Source of the DNA: Spiroplasma culicicola AES-1
GTDB lineage: Bacteria > Bacillota_I > Bacilli_A > Mycoplasmatales > Mycoplasmataceae
Direction of reading: 5' to 3'
Length of the DNA stretch: 64,000 bases
Assembly (NCBI RefSeq): GCF_000565175.1
Contig: NZ_CP006681.1
Location: 1,111,132-1,175,131 of the forward strand
A model generated the notes under the pieces. The model saw only the letters and a list, made by a program, of their open reading frames with translations, had not been told where the DNA came from and searched no databases. The position numbers were made by a program, and so were the translations under genes. This document shows positions 20,404 to 33,811 of this stretch, one piece after another (within the stretch, counting starts at the first letter, position 1; each line of letters begins with the position of its first letter).

Positions 20404-21357
20404 TTATAAGTTATTATCTACAAGTTTTTTCAAATCATTTACAAGATTATCAACATCTTTAAAATCTTTTACTTTTGCACCTGCAGCATACATATGACCT
20501 CCACCTGAATACACGGCAGCCACTTTATTAACTTCATATTGTCTTGAACGCATTGAAACTTTAACAGCATCATGAACTTTACTTTCATAAGCAATAAATC
20601 AAATTAAAATTTCTTGAATTCCAGATAATGTTCCCAAAGATAATTTAACTTCTTCTTCTGTTAAAGAAAGGTCTTGTCAATCTTCATCTTTAATTTCAAT
20701 ATAAGCTATTGGATAGCCCTCTACAAATTTAGCTTTATTAAATGCTCTATTTTTTCATTTAGCAACAACTAATGGTTGAGAATAAAGATTTTCATAAACT
20801 TCATTAATATCAACACCACATTCTATTAATTTAATTGCAGTTTTAAATGTAATTTCATTTGTTTTTCTAAATAAAAATCTTCCTGAATCTGTAATTAAAC
20901 CATAATACAAATAAGTGGCAGCTTCTTTTGAAATTTTTCAATTGTTTTGTTCACAAATACTTACAACAGTTTGTGTACAAGCAATTGAAGCAACATCAAC
21001 AATGCTATTATCTGCATAATCATCTACATTTGGATGATGATCTATTTTAAAAATCTCTTTAACATTATCTTTAAATGAAAAATCAATTCGCTCAAAGTTA
21101 GCAACATCAACTGTAATCATTAATGATTCTTTAATAATATCTTCTGTTAATACTTGTTCATCTTCAAATAAACCTGCGCTCATTAATTTATTTCCAACAA
21201 CATAAACATTTTTATTTTTAAAATTATTAACAATAATTTCTTTTAGTCCTAATGCACTACCTTGTGCATCTCAATCTGGTGCAATGTGCTTTGCAATAAT
21301 AATATTTTGATATTCATTAATTTTTTCTACAAGTAATTTTGCATTTTCGTATTTCAT
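20404..21357 (-). CDS. DHH/DHHA1 phosphoesterase (NrnA/MgpA-like)
   Basis: 317 aa in code 4; four or more TGA Trp codons hide it from standard-code callers. The DHH domain shows IIIAKHIAPDWDAQGSALG, MITVDVANFERID and KIDHHPNVDDY; the C-terminal DHHA1 has YSGGGHMYAAGAKV. Family members degrade nanoRNA, pAp or cyclic dinucleotide products. The single DHH+DHHA1 layout and length match the mollicute MgpA/NrnA group, so nanoRNase/pAp phosphatase is the best guess. It sits 11 bases downstream of the degenerate ABC-like gene. Confidence 0.88.
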
Positions 21358-21368
21358 ATATACTCCTT

Positions 21369-23228
21369 TTAAATCTTTTTAAGAATTGAATCTTCACAAA
21401 TATAGATTGTCATTTTTGATTTATGTTCTAATTTTTTATCTGAATAGAAAAATAATCTTGTTCCATTTTTTAAAATAAGTTCATAAACTTTATCATCTTT
21501 AAAGTCATCAGTTTCCTTAACAATTACATCAGCTTCTAAAATTATATTTTTCAAATTCTTTTTGTTAGTGTAAATTTTAAATGGATCAATTAATAAAAAT
21601 CCTTCACTACTATAATCTCCATCTAAAACTTTAACTTTTTGGTTTACTAATTGTAAGTTTTTACCATCAAACTCATATGCAATTCTATTTTTATTATAAA
21701 AGATTTGACTTCCATATGTGTTTCATTCATTTTTTAGTAAATCACTAAATTTTGTTTCTTTTATATTTCCATTTTCAATTACAACAACTTCTTTTGTTAA
21801 ATCGTGAATATTTTCAATTTTGCTCTCTAAAAAAATAGCACAAAATCTTTTATCAATTTTTTGTAAATTATTTACAATCTTAATTAATTGTTGACAATCT
21901 TCTTTTGATAATTTTGCAAGAACATTGTAAAAGATTATATTGTGTTTTTTCATATAAATTGATTCTAGTAATTTAAAGTAAACTGTATTGATTGCTGTAA
22001 ATTTAAAAGTACTTTGAATAAAATCAAATGACATTTCTAATTGATCTGCTGTGGAGTTAATTCAACCACTTGCTTGTGAATAGACAGTTGTAATTGCTTT
22101 TCTATATTTTTGTTTTTCATCCCTAAACTCTTTCATATTTCCATCTTTGACAGTGTCGTGTAATACTTTTTGATGATATTGATGCATTACTTCAACAATT
22201 TTTCCTCTTAAAATTGTTGCTTCATCAAATAGAGCTTCAAAAAACATTTTTTCTTGTTTTTGTCTAAATTCAAAGCGTTGATCATATGCAAGTTGTCTTC
22301 AATTAAATAAATGGTCAATTTCTTTAATACGTTTTGCTTTTATAGATGAAGATTTAGAAACTTCAAATTTAATTTGTTTTTCTAAACTTTTAATAATAAA
22401 TTTATTTTTTGAAATTTTTCTTTTAATAGTATTAATTTTTAAATCTATAATTTTTAATTGTTTTCTAACAACGAAGTTTTGTTCTGTAAATGCTAAATAT
22501 TTTGCTTTCTTTTTCACAAATTTATCTTTTGATTTTTTAGCATTATATTCACATGTACATAATGAACTTAATTCCAAGAATGAATAAACTTTATCTCATA
22601 AACTTTGTAAGAAAGTTTGTAATAGTTCAAGGTTATGATTTTTTTCAATTAAATAATAATAGTCTTTAACAATAATACGAATATGTTCATCTAAAGTACC
22701 ATAATTTTTCTCTAATTTAACATCATTAAACTCAACAATTTGTTCTAAGAATTGATCTAATCATTGTTCTTCAACTTCTGTTGAGTTAACAATAAATTTT
22801 GATATCATTTCTTCAACTTTATCTCTCATATCTAAATCAGTTTTATTATTATTTGAAGTTGAAAATGATAAGTAAGAATATTTAGTATTAATATAATTAA
22901 TCTTTGCATTAGTATAAAAATTCTTATTTAAAAGTAGTGATCAATACAATCAAAATTTTTCAGGTCATCTTCTAATTAATTTATTTCCTGGTTTAATAAC
23001 AGCAACTTTTCTTTTTGTTCATTGTTTATTAACTTTATCAAAACCATCAATTTTGAATTGACCATTTTTAACTAAGTATTTTCCAGCAAGAATATTTTTA
23101 AAAGTACTTTTAACTTTTTCTTCACCAATAACAACCGAAATTACTTCTCCTGAATTTAGTTCAAAATTTACTTTTTGAGGATAGACTTTTTTATTAACAA
23201 ATTCTGCATTTTTTATTTTAAAACTCAT
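21369..23228 (-). CDS. Degenerate ABC-ATPase-like protein with long coiled-coil insert
   Basis: 619 aa; at least five in-frame TGA Trp codons. The N-terminus (residues 5-65) follows an ABC nucleotide-binding domain, LNSGEVISVVIGEEKVKST, but the Walker A lacks its second Gly. KNILAGKYLVKNGQFKIDGF then mirrors the next ABC element. Residues ~70-400 are a large helical, Lys-rich coiled-coil insertion. Near residues 430-510 a D-loop/H-loop-like stretch (CAIFLESKIENIHDL, VVVIENGNIKETKFSDLLKN) aligns with the end of an ABC domain but has no Walker B Asp-Glu or switch His, and the C-terminal ~90 residues resemble a TOBE domain. PotA/UgpC-like mollicute ATPases carry similar inserts, so this is likely a non-catalytic paralogue. 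Confidence 0.72.
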
Positions 23229-23283
23229 ATTCTATACCTCCATATTTATTATTTTAACTTAATATCTAATTAAAAATAAAAAA

Positions 23284-23297
23284 ACCAGATAACTGGT
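23284..23297 (-). terminator. Intrinsic terminator of rpmE
   Basis: Short stem ACCAG/CTGGT with loop ATAA, followed on the minus strand by a long T-rich run (TTTTTTTATTTTT). Confidence 0.6.
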
Positions 23298-23319
23298 CAT
23301 TATTAATATAAACTACTTG

Positions 23320-23601
23320 TTATTTTTTCTCTTTTTTAGCGTTTTCTGCTTTTTGAGCATCACTTGCAGCTTTTTGTTCAGCTACTTTAACATCTTTTTT
23401 TGCAAATTTTTCTTTGAATTTTTCAACTCTTCCTTCAGCATTTGCAAATGACTGTTTTCCTGTGTAATATGGGTGACAGTTTGAGCAAGTATCAATTCTT
23501 ACTTCTTCACCTCTTGTTGATCCTGACATAAATTCATTACTACATGTTGTACATACGAATTTTGCTTCAAAATATTTTGGATGTATATCTGCTTTTGGCA
23601 T
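23320..23601 (-). CDS. rpmE: 50S ribosomal protein L31
   Basis: 93 aa. The start is ATG 23601 with AGGAGAGG upstream; a GTG nine bases earlier belongs to that ribosome site. Features are PKADIHPKYFEAKFVC, the zinc-type CTTC and CSNC pairs, and HPYYTGKQ, the end of the L31 core. So it is the zinc-binding L31A form. The C-terminus has an extra Lys/Ala-rich tail (~25 residues) common in mollicute L31. Monocistronic. Confidence 0.96.
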   Translation of the reverse strand: MPKADIHPKYFEAKFVCTTCSNEFMSGSTRGEEVRIDTCSNCHPYYTGKQSFANAEGRVEKFKEKFAKKDVKVAEQKAASDAQKAENAKKEKK

Positions 23602-23677
23602 ATCAATCACCTCTCCTTTTTTCTATAAAATAACATTAAGTCCAATACAAAACTAATAATAACATATATTTTAAAAG

Positions 23678-24505
23678 TTATGCATTAATTTTATCTATTT
23701 TATCTCAATCAAATATTTTCTTTAAACCTTTAATAATTAAATTTACAAAGGGACCAGTTAAAAAAGTAAAAGCAATTGTTCCAATTCCAAGATTTGTTAA
23801 TAAGAATTGTGTTTTTTGATTTCAATCTCCAGGAATAAAAGGAAATAAAATTAAACCAGGAACAAATATCAAGAGATCCATTAAAACTCTAGATATAGCA
23901 TAGTTTAAACCAGTTAGATTTTGAAATGAACTTGCATAACTATTATATGGTCCTAAACTCATATTGGCATGAACTCACATTGCAACTCCAATACAAAACA
24001 TAACAAAACCTCCAATAAATATTAGATTTCTAATATTTTGAGAAGTGGACTCACTCATAATTTGTTCAACTGCAACCACTTGTTTTAGATATAATTGCAT
24101 TAATAAAGGTGCTAAAAAAACAATAATAATATCACAAATTAAATTAATAGTCATTTGAATTGTACTTACACTATTTTTTTCTTTTAAATCTTTAATAATT
24201 TTGGGAAGTGAAAAAGCAATACTTAAAATAACAAACAAGGCCAATATCAGATTGTAAATTAAAATATAAATTCCTTGAATAACTTCACTTGTCATAGAAC
24301 CATTACTCATATCATAACCATCAATCATGGCACTGATTACATAAATTGTAAAGTCCATTTGGCTCGCTCCAATTTTTGTTGTTGTATAAAATGCTATTCC
24401 TAATGTACTTATTGCAAATCCAAAAATAAATAAAAAGAATCTTACAAGTAAACTTCTTCACCTTAACTTAACATTTTCTTTCATTTGCTCATAATATAAT
24501 TTCAA
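23678..24505 (-). CDS. YczE/YitT-like integral membrane protein
   Basis: 275 aa if translation starts at TTG 24505, which is well spaced from AAAGGTGA; the ATG at 24484 is an alternative without a ribosome site. Six hydrophobic segments occur as an internal duplication. Both halves open with a similar block (FGFAISTLGIAFYTTTKIGAS and IGVAMWVHANMSLGPYNSY), the pattern of YczE/YyaS/YitT membrane proteins. Role unknown; transport is plausible. Needs TGA=Trp. It precedes rpmE on the same strand. Confidence 0.7.
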
Positions 24506-24531
24506 TTCAATCACCTTTGTTAATTATATAA

Positions 24532-24559
24532 AAAAATAGACTCTTAAAAGTCTATTTTT
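24532..24559. terminator. Intrinsic terminator downstream of the HTH gene
   Basis: Stem AAAAATAGACT/AGTCTATTTTT with a 6-base loop. It overlaps the stop codon of the 59-aa HTH protein and precedes the membrane protein gene. Confidence 0.75.
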
Positions 24560-24731
24560 CATATTTAGTTTTTAATGCTTCTTTCCCACCTGAATTGTAT
24601 TTTTTAATTCAGTTTCTTAATGACACAACACTGACATTTCTAGTAGGGGCAAAATTAGATGCAGATACACCTGATTTTTTAAAATCCTCTATTATTTTAA
24701 TTTTTTCATCAGCGGTTAAATGTACTTTCAT
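24552..24731 (-). CDS. Orphan transposase-type helix-turn-helix protein (IS3 OrfA-like)
   Basis: 59 aa from ATG 24731. The sequence MKVHLTADEKIKIIEDFKKS...VSLRNWIKKYNSGGKEAL has the spacing of the helix-turn-helix found at the N-terminus of IS3-family OrfA and related transposases (LT..EK..I...Y...G.S...A....V....LR.W...Y..GG..AL). No DDE catalytic ORF, inverted repeats or target duplication were seen nearby, so it is either a transposon remnant or a domesticated DNA-binding protein. Intact start, stop and own terminator argue for continued expression. Confidence 0.7.
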
Positions 24732-24761
24732 TCATTTCTCCGACCTTCATTATTCTTTTAA

Positions 24762-25652
24762 TTAAGCTTTTCCGTAGCAACCAAACATTTTAGTTAATTC
24801 ATTAAATGTTTCTTTTAAAGCGTTAAATCCTGGTGCTAATAATTTTCTAGGATCAAATCCTTTAGCCTCATCATCTAAGTCTTTTTTGTCTTCTACGTAT
24901 TTTCTTGTTGCATCTCTAAATGCTAATTGTAATTCAGTATTTACATTAATTTTTGAAATTCCCAATTCGATAGCTTTTTTAACTTGATCTTGAGGAATTC
25001 CAGATCCTCCATGTAGTACCATTGGTAAACTACATGCTGATTGTAATTCTTCTAATGTTTCAAATGATAATGTTTTTCATCATTCTGGGTATTTTCCGTG
25101 AATATTTCCAATTCCAGCTGCCAACATTGAAATTCCTGTTGTAGCCATTTCAGCTGCTTGTTTTGGATCACCAAGTTCACCTTCACCAACAACTCCATCT
25201 TCTTCACCACCAATTGAACCAATTTCTGCTTCAACTGATACTTCATGTTCATTTGCAAAGTCCATTAATTCTTTAACTTTTGCAATATTTTCTTCATATG
25301 GTAAGTGAGATCCATCAAACATTACTGATGAATATCCAGCTTCGATACATTTTTTAGCCATTTCTAATGATTGACCATGATCTAAATGTAAAGCAACAGG
25401 AACAGTGATATTTAAATCTTCTAATAACCCGTTAACCATTCCTACAATTGTTTTTAATCCACCCATATATTTAATTGCTCCTTCTGAAGTTGCAATAATT
25501 GTAGGTGTATTTGATTCTTGAGCAGCTAGTAAAATCGCTTTTGCTCACTCAAGGTTATTAATGTTAAAGTGACCAATTGCATATTTACCTGCATGAGCAT
25601 CTTTAACCATTTGGCTAGCATTAACTAGTCTTGCATGATATTTTTTTGACAT
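24762..25652 (-). CDS. fba: Fructose-bisphosphate aldolase, class II
   Basis: 296 aa zinc-dependent aldolase that splits fructose-1,6-bisphosphate in glycolysis. Visible are YAIGHFNINNLEWAKAIL, the zinc ligand region VALHLDHGQSLEMAKKCI, EAEIGSIGGEEDGVV, GIGNIHGKYP (second zinc His), MVLHGGSGIP and INVNTELQLAF. ATG 25652 follows GGGAGG. One standard-code break (25079) is TGA Trp. Monocistronic; central to ATP supply in a mollicute that relies on glycolysis. Confidence 0.97.
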
Positions 25653-25728
25653 AAAAATATTCCTCCCAAGTCTTATTATACAACCTTTATAGTGTATATT
25701 TAAGGGAATATGAAAAAATCGAATAAAC

Positions 25729-27036
25729 TTATAAGTTTTGATCTTTTATGATTTGACCATCTTCAAATTCAATAATTCTATTGCAATAACTTTTAATCAT
25801 ATCAAGATCATGATTTATGATAAAAATTACTCGATATTTGTTCTTATACTCTTTAATCTTTTCACCAATTTGCTTTTCTCATTTATTGTCTAAAAAATTA
25901 AATGGCTCATCTAAGATTAAAATATCATTGTTGAATATTTCTAATAACATGAATTTAAATCTTTGTTGTTGACCTGGTGACATTTTTGAATAACAATGGT
26001 TTTTATAATTGTGCAACTTGTAATCTTTAAAAAGTTTTAGTAAATCAATATCACTTTTTGCATTATTTTTAAGCATATCTGCTATATCAAAATTTTTGAG
26101 CATCCCTAAATTTGTTATTTGTTGTAAAACATCATATTTATATTCATTTGGTTTAGAAATGTTTTTAGTGTCTAAATATAAATATAAGCATTTCATAAAT
26201 GTTGATTTTCCTGATCCATTTTCTCCAACAATTCCAATTACATCATTTTTATTTAATTTTAAATGATTAACTTCTAATGTAAAAAATGAAGATACTTTTA
26301 ACTTTATATTTATTTCATCAATTGAATTATTTTGTTTTTTTGAATATAAAAATAGAAATAAAAATACACAAATTGTTATTAATGTTAATAAAATTACTAT
26401 TCAAAAATGGGGATTTAATGAATTTAATAAATAAATATTAATTATAGGAATAAAACTGACAATCAAATATACTATATAGCTATCTACCATTGTAGATATA
26501 AGTAGAGATATTTGAAAATAATTAAATGCTATATTTGCACAAATAAATATAATTGATAAATCACGTTTAGCAGGTAATTTATAAAATAAAAACATTAAAA
26601 TAAATATTATAAAAATAATGTTATCAAATAAATAATCATACATAAATAAAATAACTCCATAATCATGTATTTGATTATGATAATAAAATAATTTTCAAAA
26701 AAATTGAATAAAAACATTAAAAAAACAAATGATCAGGCCAGTTAACATATAGCTAAATATTATTTTTCTAGGCTTTATATTTGTACTTGTAGTATAAGTT
26801 CATAGTCCATTTAAATAATCATTATATAGATAAATGACCATTATTAATATAATTAACAAATTTCCTACGTTTAATTGTATATTGCTTCAAATTGGTGTGA
26901 TATTAGATAAAAATTTTTCTTCAGAAAATGTTAATATATCAGCAAATAATGGAAAGTATGTAAAAAGTAAAATAGGTGCAATGATATATCATCTATTTAA
27001 TAATCTTTTATAATTTAACTTCAAAATTTTTTTCAT
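25729..27036 (-). CDS. ABC transporter half-molecule: membrane domain fused to C-terminal ATPase
   Basis: 435 aa in code 4. The first ~255 residues contain about six hydrophobic helices. The C-terminal ATPase has Walker A GIVGENGSGKST, a Q-loop region, the signature KMSPGQQQRFK, Walker B DILILDEPFNFLD and a switch His in FIINHDLDMIK. The signature differs from LSGGQ (MSPGQ). TMD-NBD fusion in one chain suggests a homodimeric exporter, but six helices without a typical exporter intracellular loop, and the compact NBD, resemble small peptide/bacteriocin exporters. Substrate unknown. No partner gene nearby. Confidence 0.85.
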
Positions 27037-27164
27037 TTTTTTCACTCTTCTTAATGTTTATATTATATACCCCAGAATTTATATAAAAAGTAATAAAAAA
27101 TAACACATAATAATTTTTGATTTCAAAATTAGTTACATTGCCAAAAGCTATTACTTGTAAAAGT

Positions 27165-27200
27165 AAAATGCAGTGGTATTTATAAATACCACTGCATTTT
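27165..27200. terminator. Strong bidirectional terminator after pyrG
   Basis: A 16-bp perfect stem (AAAATGCAGTGGTATT paired with its complement at 27185-27200) around loop TATA. Confidence 0.85.
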
Positions 27201-27211
27201 CATTATTTTTC

Positions 27212-28807
27212 TTATTTATTTTTACTTGCAGCTTGTACAAATCCTTTAAATAAAGCATTTGGTTTATTTGGTCTTGAAGTAAATTCAGGGTGATATTGAG
27301 CTGCAATAAAGAATTTATGTTCTGGCAATTCAATAATTTCTACAAGGTCTTTTTCTTGGTATATTCCAGAAAACTTCATTCCTGCTTTTTCAAACATTTC
27401 TTTATAGTCATTATTAAATTCATAACGATGTCTATGTCTTTCAATTGCTTGATTTGTACCATATAATTCTTTGGCAAGAGTCCCTTCAACTAAATCAGTT
27501 ACATATCTTCCCAATCTTAAAGTTCCCCCAATATTTTCACGATCTTTTCCTTCCATAATATCAATGATAGGATTTTTTGTATTAGGATCTAACTCTGTTG
27601 TATGAGCATCACTTAAATTTAAAACATTTCTAGCAAATTCAATACATGCAATTTGCATTCCTAAACAAATTCCCAAATAAGGAATATTATTAACACGAGC
27701 ATAATTTGCTGCCAAGATTTTTCCTTCAACTCCAGATTCACCAAACCCACCAGGAACTAAAATAGCGATTGCTCCTTCTAAATTTGCTTGAATATTTTCT
27801 TTTGTCAAATGACGAGCATTAACTCATTCAAATTTAATTTTTTTATTAATATCATATCCAGCAATTTTTAAAGATTCCATTACTGATAAATATGCATCAC
27901 TTAGTTCAACATATTTTCCAACAATATGAATTTTAATTTCTTCTTTTGAAGCATCAATATTTTCAACAAATTTTTGTCAATCTGAAATATTTAAAGTATT
28001 TAATTTTAATTGCAATTGTTTTGCCACAATATCATGAAGATTTGTTTCTTTTAAAATTAATGGTACTTTATAAATTGAATCTGCATCAGGACAAACTATT
28101 ACATTTTCATTTGGAATATTACAGAATAAAGAAATTTTATCTTTTAATCGATCTTCAATAATTCCTTCAGTTCTTGCAACAATTACATCAGGTTGAATTC
28201 CTAAACTTAGCATTTCTTTTACTGAATGTTGAATTGGTTTAGTTTTATATTCTCCTGACACTCTTAAATATGGTAAAAGTGCTACGTGAATAAACATAAC
28301 ATTTTCATGGCCTTTTTCCATTCTTACTTGACGAATTGCTTCAATAAAAGGTTGAGATTCAATATCTCCAACAGTTCCCCCAATTTCACTAATAATAACG
28401 TCTGCTCCGCTTTTTTCTCCAGCTTTATAAATTTTTTCTTTAATTAAATTTGTAATATGAGGAATAACTTGAACTGTTTTCCCTTCATATTTACCAAGTC
28501 TTTCTGTTTCTAAAGCTTCTGAATAAATTTTTCCTGCACTTGTTGATGAAACTTTAAATAAGTTTTCATCAATAAATCTTTCGTAGTGTCCTAAATCTAG
28601 GTCAGTTTCTCCACCATCGTCTGTTACAAAAACTTCTCCATGTTCAATGGGATTCATTGTACCTGGATCTATATTTAAATATGGATCAAATTTTTGCATG
28701 AAAACTTTAACCCCAGAATTCTTTAATAATACTCCTAAAGAACTTCCAGTAATTCCTTTTCCAAGTCCAGAAACCACTCCACCAGTAATAAATATATATT
28801 TTGTCAT
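27212..28807 (-). CDS. pyrG: CTP synthase
   Basis: 531 aa; makes CTP from UTP, ATP and glutamine. The synthetase domain starts [19 protein letters not shown] with SLGVLLKN, and [14 protein letters not shown] and [16 protein letters not shown] follow. The glutaminase domain has [19 protein letters not shown] with the nucleophilic Cys, and His/Glu near [11 protein letters not shown] Trp codons join the two standard-code fragments. It sits downstream of rpoE, the usual Firmicutes rpoE-pyrG order. ATG 28807 has AGGAGG. Confidence 0.97.
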
Positions 28808-28828
28808 CTTTTTATCCTCCTAAAAATA

Positions 28829-28853
28829 AAAAGTAGTCGTTAAAAACTACTTT
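28829..28853 (-). terminator. Intrinsic terminator between rpoE and pyrG
   Basis: Stem AAAGTAGT/ACTACTTT with loop CGTTAAAA, lying between the rpoE stop and the pyrG ribosome site. It may act as an attenuator for pyrG rather than a full stop. Confidence 0.6.
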
Positions 28854-28865
28854 ATTATAAGTTGA

Positions 28866-29303
28866 TTAATCGTCGTAATCATCATCCATGTCGATTGAAA
28901 TATCATCTTCAGTATCTGTTTCTTCATCGTCATCGTCGTCATTACTTGAATCTAACATTATTTTTGCTTTACCTAATTTTCCAGTAATATCTGAGTCATC
29001 AAAAACATATGAATCAATATCTTCAAATTCTTCTGTTGTTTCGAATTTGTCAACATAATCATATTGTTTTTTAATGTCATCAAACTTTAAATAATCTCTT
29101 AATCCCCATTTACCATCAGAAGTTAGTGCGAATCTATTATCTAAAACTAAATCACTGTATAATTCAGCAATAATCTCATTTTTATCTTCATTTGAACCAA
29201 CAATATCTTTTGATATTGAGTTTCAAATATCTTCAAAACTTGCATCACCTTTATTTTTTTGTAAATATTCGAAAGCTAAATCGATTGTAGGTATATTTGC
29301 CAT
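28866..29303 (-). CDS. rpoE: RNA polymerase delta subunit
   Basis: 145 aa. The N-terminal globular domain shows LAFEYLQKNKGDASFEDIWN (Trp as TGA) and SDLVLDNRFALTSDGKWGLRDY, the RpoE/HARE-HTH core; this last Trp is a rare TGG. The C-terminal third is an acidic Asp/Glu run ending in DMDDDYDD, typical of delta. It displaces nucleic acid from RNA polymerase and helps recycling. A TGA at codon 27 breaks it in the standard code. Confidence 0.93.
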
Positions 29304-29322
29304 ATGTTTTCCCCCATAGAAT

Positions 29323-30516
29323 TTATTTTACATTATCATTGATAAAAACAAACACATTTTTTTCAATATTTTTTGGTGAAATCTCTAATATTTCAGAAAT
29401 TTGAGTTATTTCAAATAATTGCTCATTTTTTAATAAATAGATCTTTTCATCTTTTTTTGCATCATTTGATTTATAAATATTGAATTTTTCATTTTTAATA
29501 ATAGTAAAATAGTATTTTTGTTCTTCTATACTATAATTTTCTTTTAATTTTTCAAATTGTTCGTTTGAAAGCTCACTTGAAATTTTTAAAAATTTTCTAT
29601 TAATTAACATTTGTGATAATTTTGCAAGGATATCATCTTGTTCATCTATTGATGATTTAATAAACTCAATCATTGTGTAATCATCTAAACGATTATATTT
29701 ATTTAAATCACAAGTTTTTTCTTCAATTAAATCAATTAAAGTGTCAATCATAAATTGATTTTTAAATTTAAATCCTGATCAATACAAGTCTTTTAATCTT
29801 GTAAATCAATTAGTAAATGTAATATCAAATGCTTGTGAAACTTTATGATTATAAATTTGTTTAAACATATAATATCTTCCTAATAAATAGTGTTCTAAAG
29901 CATTTAAAGTTTTTATTTTGAATACCATTTTATTTTCAAAGATACTTGCATTTCTAATAATTCACTCAATATCTAAGTTTGCATAATCAACTCCAGTATT
30001 GATTGAATCACGTAATAAATAATCTAATCTATCTGCATCCAATTGAGAAGAAACTAATAGATTTAAAATGTTATTTTTATGTTTTCCTTCAATTATTGAA
30101 GCCACTTCTTGAGGATCAATATTGTGACTTTTTAAAACTTGATTGATTTGTGTGTTTCCAATAATAATATCAATTGTATATTGTTCATGTGCTTGACTTG
30201 AAATTGATTCAAATGTATGTGAAAAGGGACCATGACCAATATCGTGAAGTAATCCAGCAATTTGAACTACTAAAGCCTCTTTTTCACTAATAGCATTTGA
30301 AATTTTTTCATTAGCTAAAAACTTATTAATAACACAGTATACTCCAATACAATGTGAAAACCTTGTATGGTTTGCTCCTGGAAAAACAAATTGTCCTCCA
30401 CCAAGTTGAATAATTCTTCTTAATCTTTGAAATTCCTTAGTATCAATTAATTCTTTTATCACAGAATCTTTAATGTGAATGTCGCCATGTACATTATCTC
30501 TAATAAATTTGTCCAT
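29323..30516 (-). CDS. HD-domain phosphohydrolase (YwfO/dNTPase-like)
   Basis: 397 aa from ATG 30516, with AGAGGTGA upstream. HD-domain ligands: FPGANHTRFSHCIGV (His), GLLHDIGHGPFSHTFE (HD pair plus H), and a downstream Asp in SSQLDADRLDYLLRDS. This arrangement matches SAMHD1/dGTPase-like HD proteins of Firmicutes (YwfO), which hydrolyse dNTPs. The C-terminal ~200 residues are helical and variable. In a salvage-dependent cell it could tune dNTP pools together with the nrd genes and tdk. It ends 19 bases before rpoE, so it may share a transcript. Confidence 0.88.
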
Positions 30517-30526
30517 TAAATCACCT

Positions 30527-32432
<1,906 letters not shown>

Positions 32433-32502
32433 ATTACACCTCTAACAAAAAGATTATAACCCATTTGTGCATAATTACTTGATTTATTGCTTTTGCAAAA
32501 TA

Positions 32503-32523
32503 AAAACTGTCATAGACAGTTTA
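32503..32523 (-). terminator. Intrinsic terminator of ychF transcript
   Basis: Stem AACTGTC/GACAGTT with loop ATA, flanked by A and T runs; on the minus strand it follows the ychF stop by a few bases. Confidence 0.65.
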
Positions 32524-32525
32524 AT

Positions 32526-33623
32526 TTAGTTATTAAATTTGAAAAAACACACATCTCCATCTTGAACAACATATCCTTTACCTTCAAGTCTAACTTTACC
32601 AGCATTTTTAAGTTGTTGTTCACTTCCATATTCAAACATATCTTCACAACGATAAACATCAGCTTTGATAAATCCCTTTTCAAAATCTGTATGAATAATT
32701 CCAGCACATTGAGGAGCAGTGTAACCATCCTTGAATTGTCAACCTCTTGCTTCTTGAGGACCACAAGTGAAATAAGTTTTTAAGCCTAAAGTTTTATAAG
32801 CCGCATTAATTAAAACTTCTAATCCAGGTTCTTCAATACCTGCATCTTGTAAGAAAACTTCTTTTTCCTCTGGATCAAGTTCACTTAATTCTTCTTCAAT
32901 ACGAGCACTAATTTTTACAACTTCACAATTATTTTGTGCAGCATACTCTCTTAATTTAAGAACATGATCATTATCTTTTGTTACTTCATCTTCTGCTACA
33001 TTTGCAACATAAATTATTTTTTTTGTTGTCAATAATTGAAATGATTTTATTAAAATCATTTCTTCTTCATCAAATTCCAGCTTATTTAATAATTTACCTT
33101 CACTCAATTGTTCTTCACATTTTTTTAATAAATTATATTCTGCAATAATAGTTTTATCTTTTGAAGATTTAAATTTAGGTTCAACTTTTGCCAATCTTTT
33201 CTTAACACTAGCTTCATCTGCAAGAATTAATTCCAGTTCAATGATTTCAATATCTCTAATTGGATCAACACTACCTTCAACGTGAGTTATATCTTTTGAT
33301 TCAAAACATCTAACAACTTCACAAATTGCATCTGTCTCTCTAATGTTTGCAAGAAAAGCATTTCCTAATCCTTCACCTTTACTTGCCCCAGCAATTAAAC
33401 CAGCAATATCTACAAATTCAATTGTTGTATAAATTGTTTTTTTACTATTAAAGATTGCAGCTAACTTATCTAATCTTTTATCTGGTACTTCAACAACTCC
33501 AACGTTTGGTTCAATTGTTGCAAAAGGATAATTTGCAGCTTCAACTTTTGAATTAGTAATTGCATTAAATAATGTTGATTTTCCAACATTTGGCAATCCT
33601 ACAATTCCAACTTGTAATCCCAT
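32526..33623 (-). CDS. ychF: Ribosome-binding ATPase YchF/OLA1
   Basis: 365 aa, the standard length. Obg-like fold: P-loop [31 protein letters not shown], switch [27 protein letters not shown] in place of NKxD (the ATP-preferring feature of YchF). The C-terminal TGS domain has [19 protein letters not shown] and ends with a beta strand GDVCFFKFN. It binds ribosomes and responds to oxidative stress in other bacteria. It lies 2 bases downstream of the DUF951 gene, as in Bacillus near the origin. Confidence 0.97.
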
Positions 33624-33625
33624 AA

Positions 33626-33811
33626 TTATTTTTCACTTTCTATATTTTTAATTTGTTTAATAAGTTTTTCTTTTTCAAATTCTAAAATAACTTTAGGATT
33701 TGAAACTGATTGCAATTTATAAATTGAACCAATTCGAATTACATGCCATACCTTAGTTTGGCTTGGATGTTCTTTTTTTAAAATTATTTTGTCTCCAATA
33801 TTAATCTTCAT
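33626..33811 (-). CDS. DUF951-family small protein (YyzM-like)
   Basis: 61 aa from ATG 33811. The pattern INIGDKIILKKEHPSQTKVWHVIRIGS is the DUF951 signature (D.V.LKK.HPCG...W.V.R.G). The usual Cys-Gly after HP is Ser-Gln here. It is a small beta-rich protein of unknown role found beside ychF and parB in Firmicutes. Its start overlaps the parB stop by 11 bases. Confidence 0.85.
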   Translation of the reverse strand: MKINIGDKIILKKEHPSQTKVWHVIRIGSIYKLQSVSNPKVILEFEKEKLIKQIKNIESEK

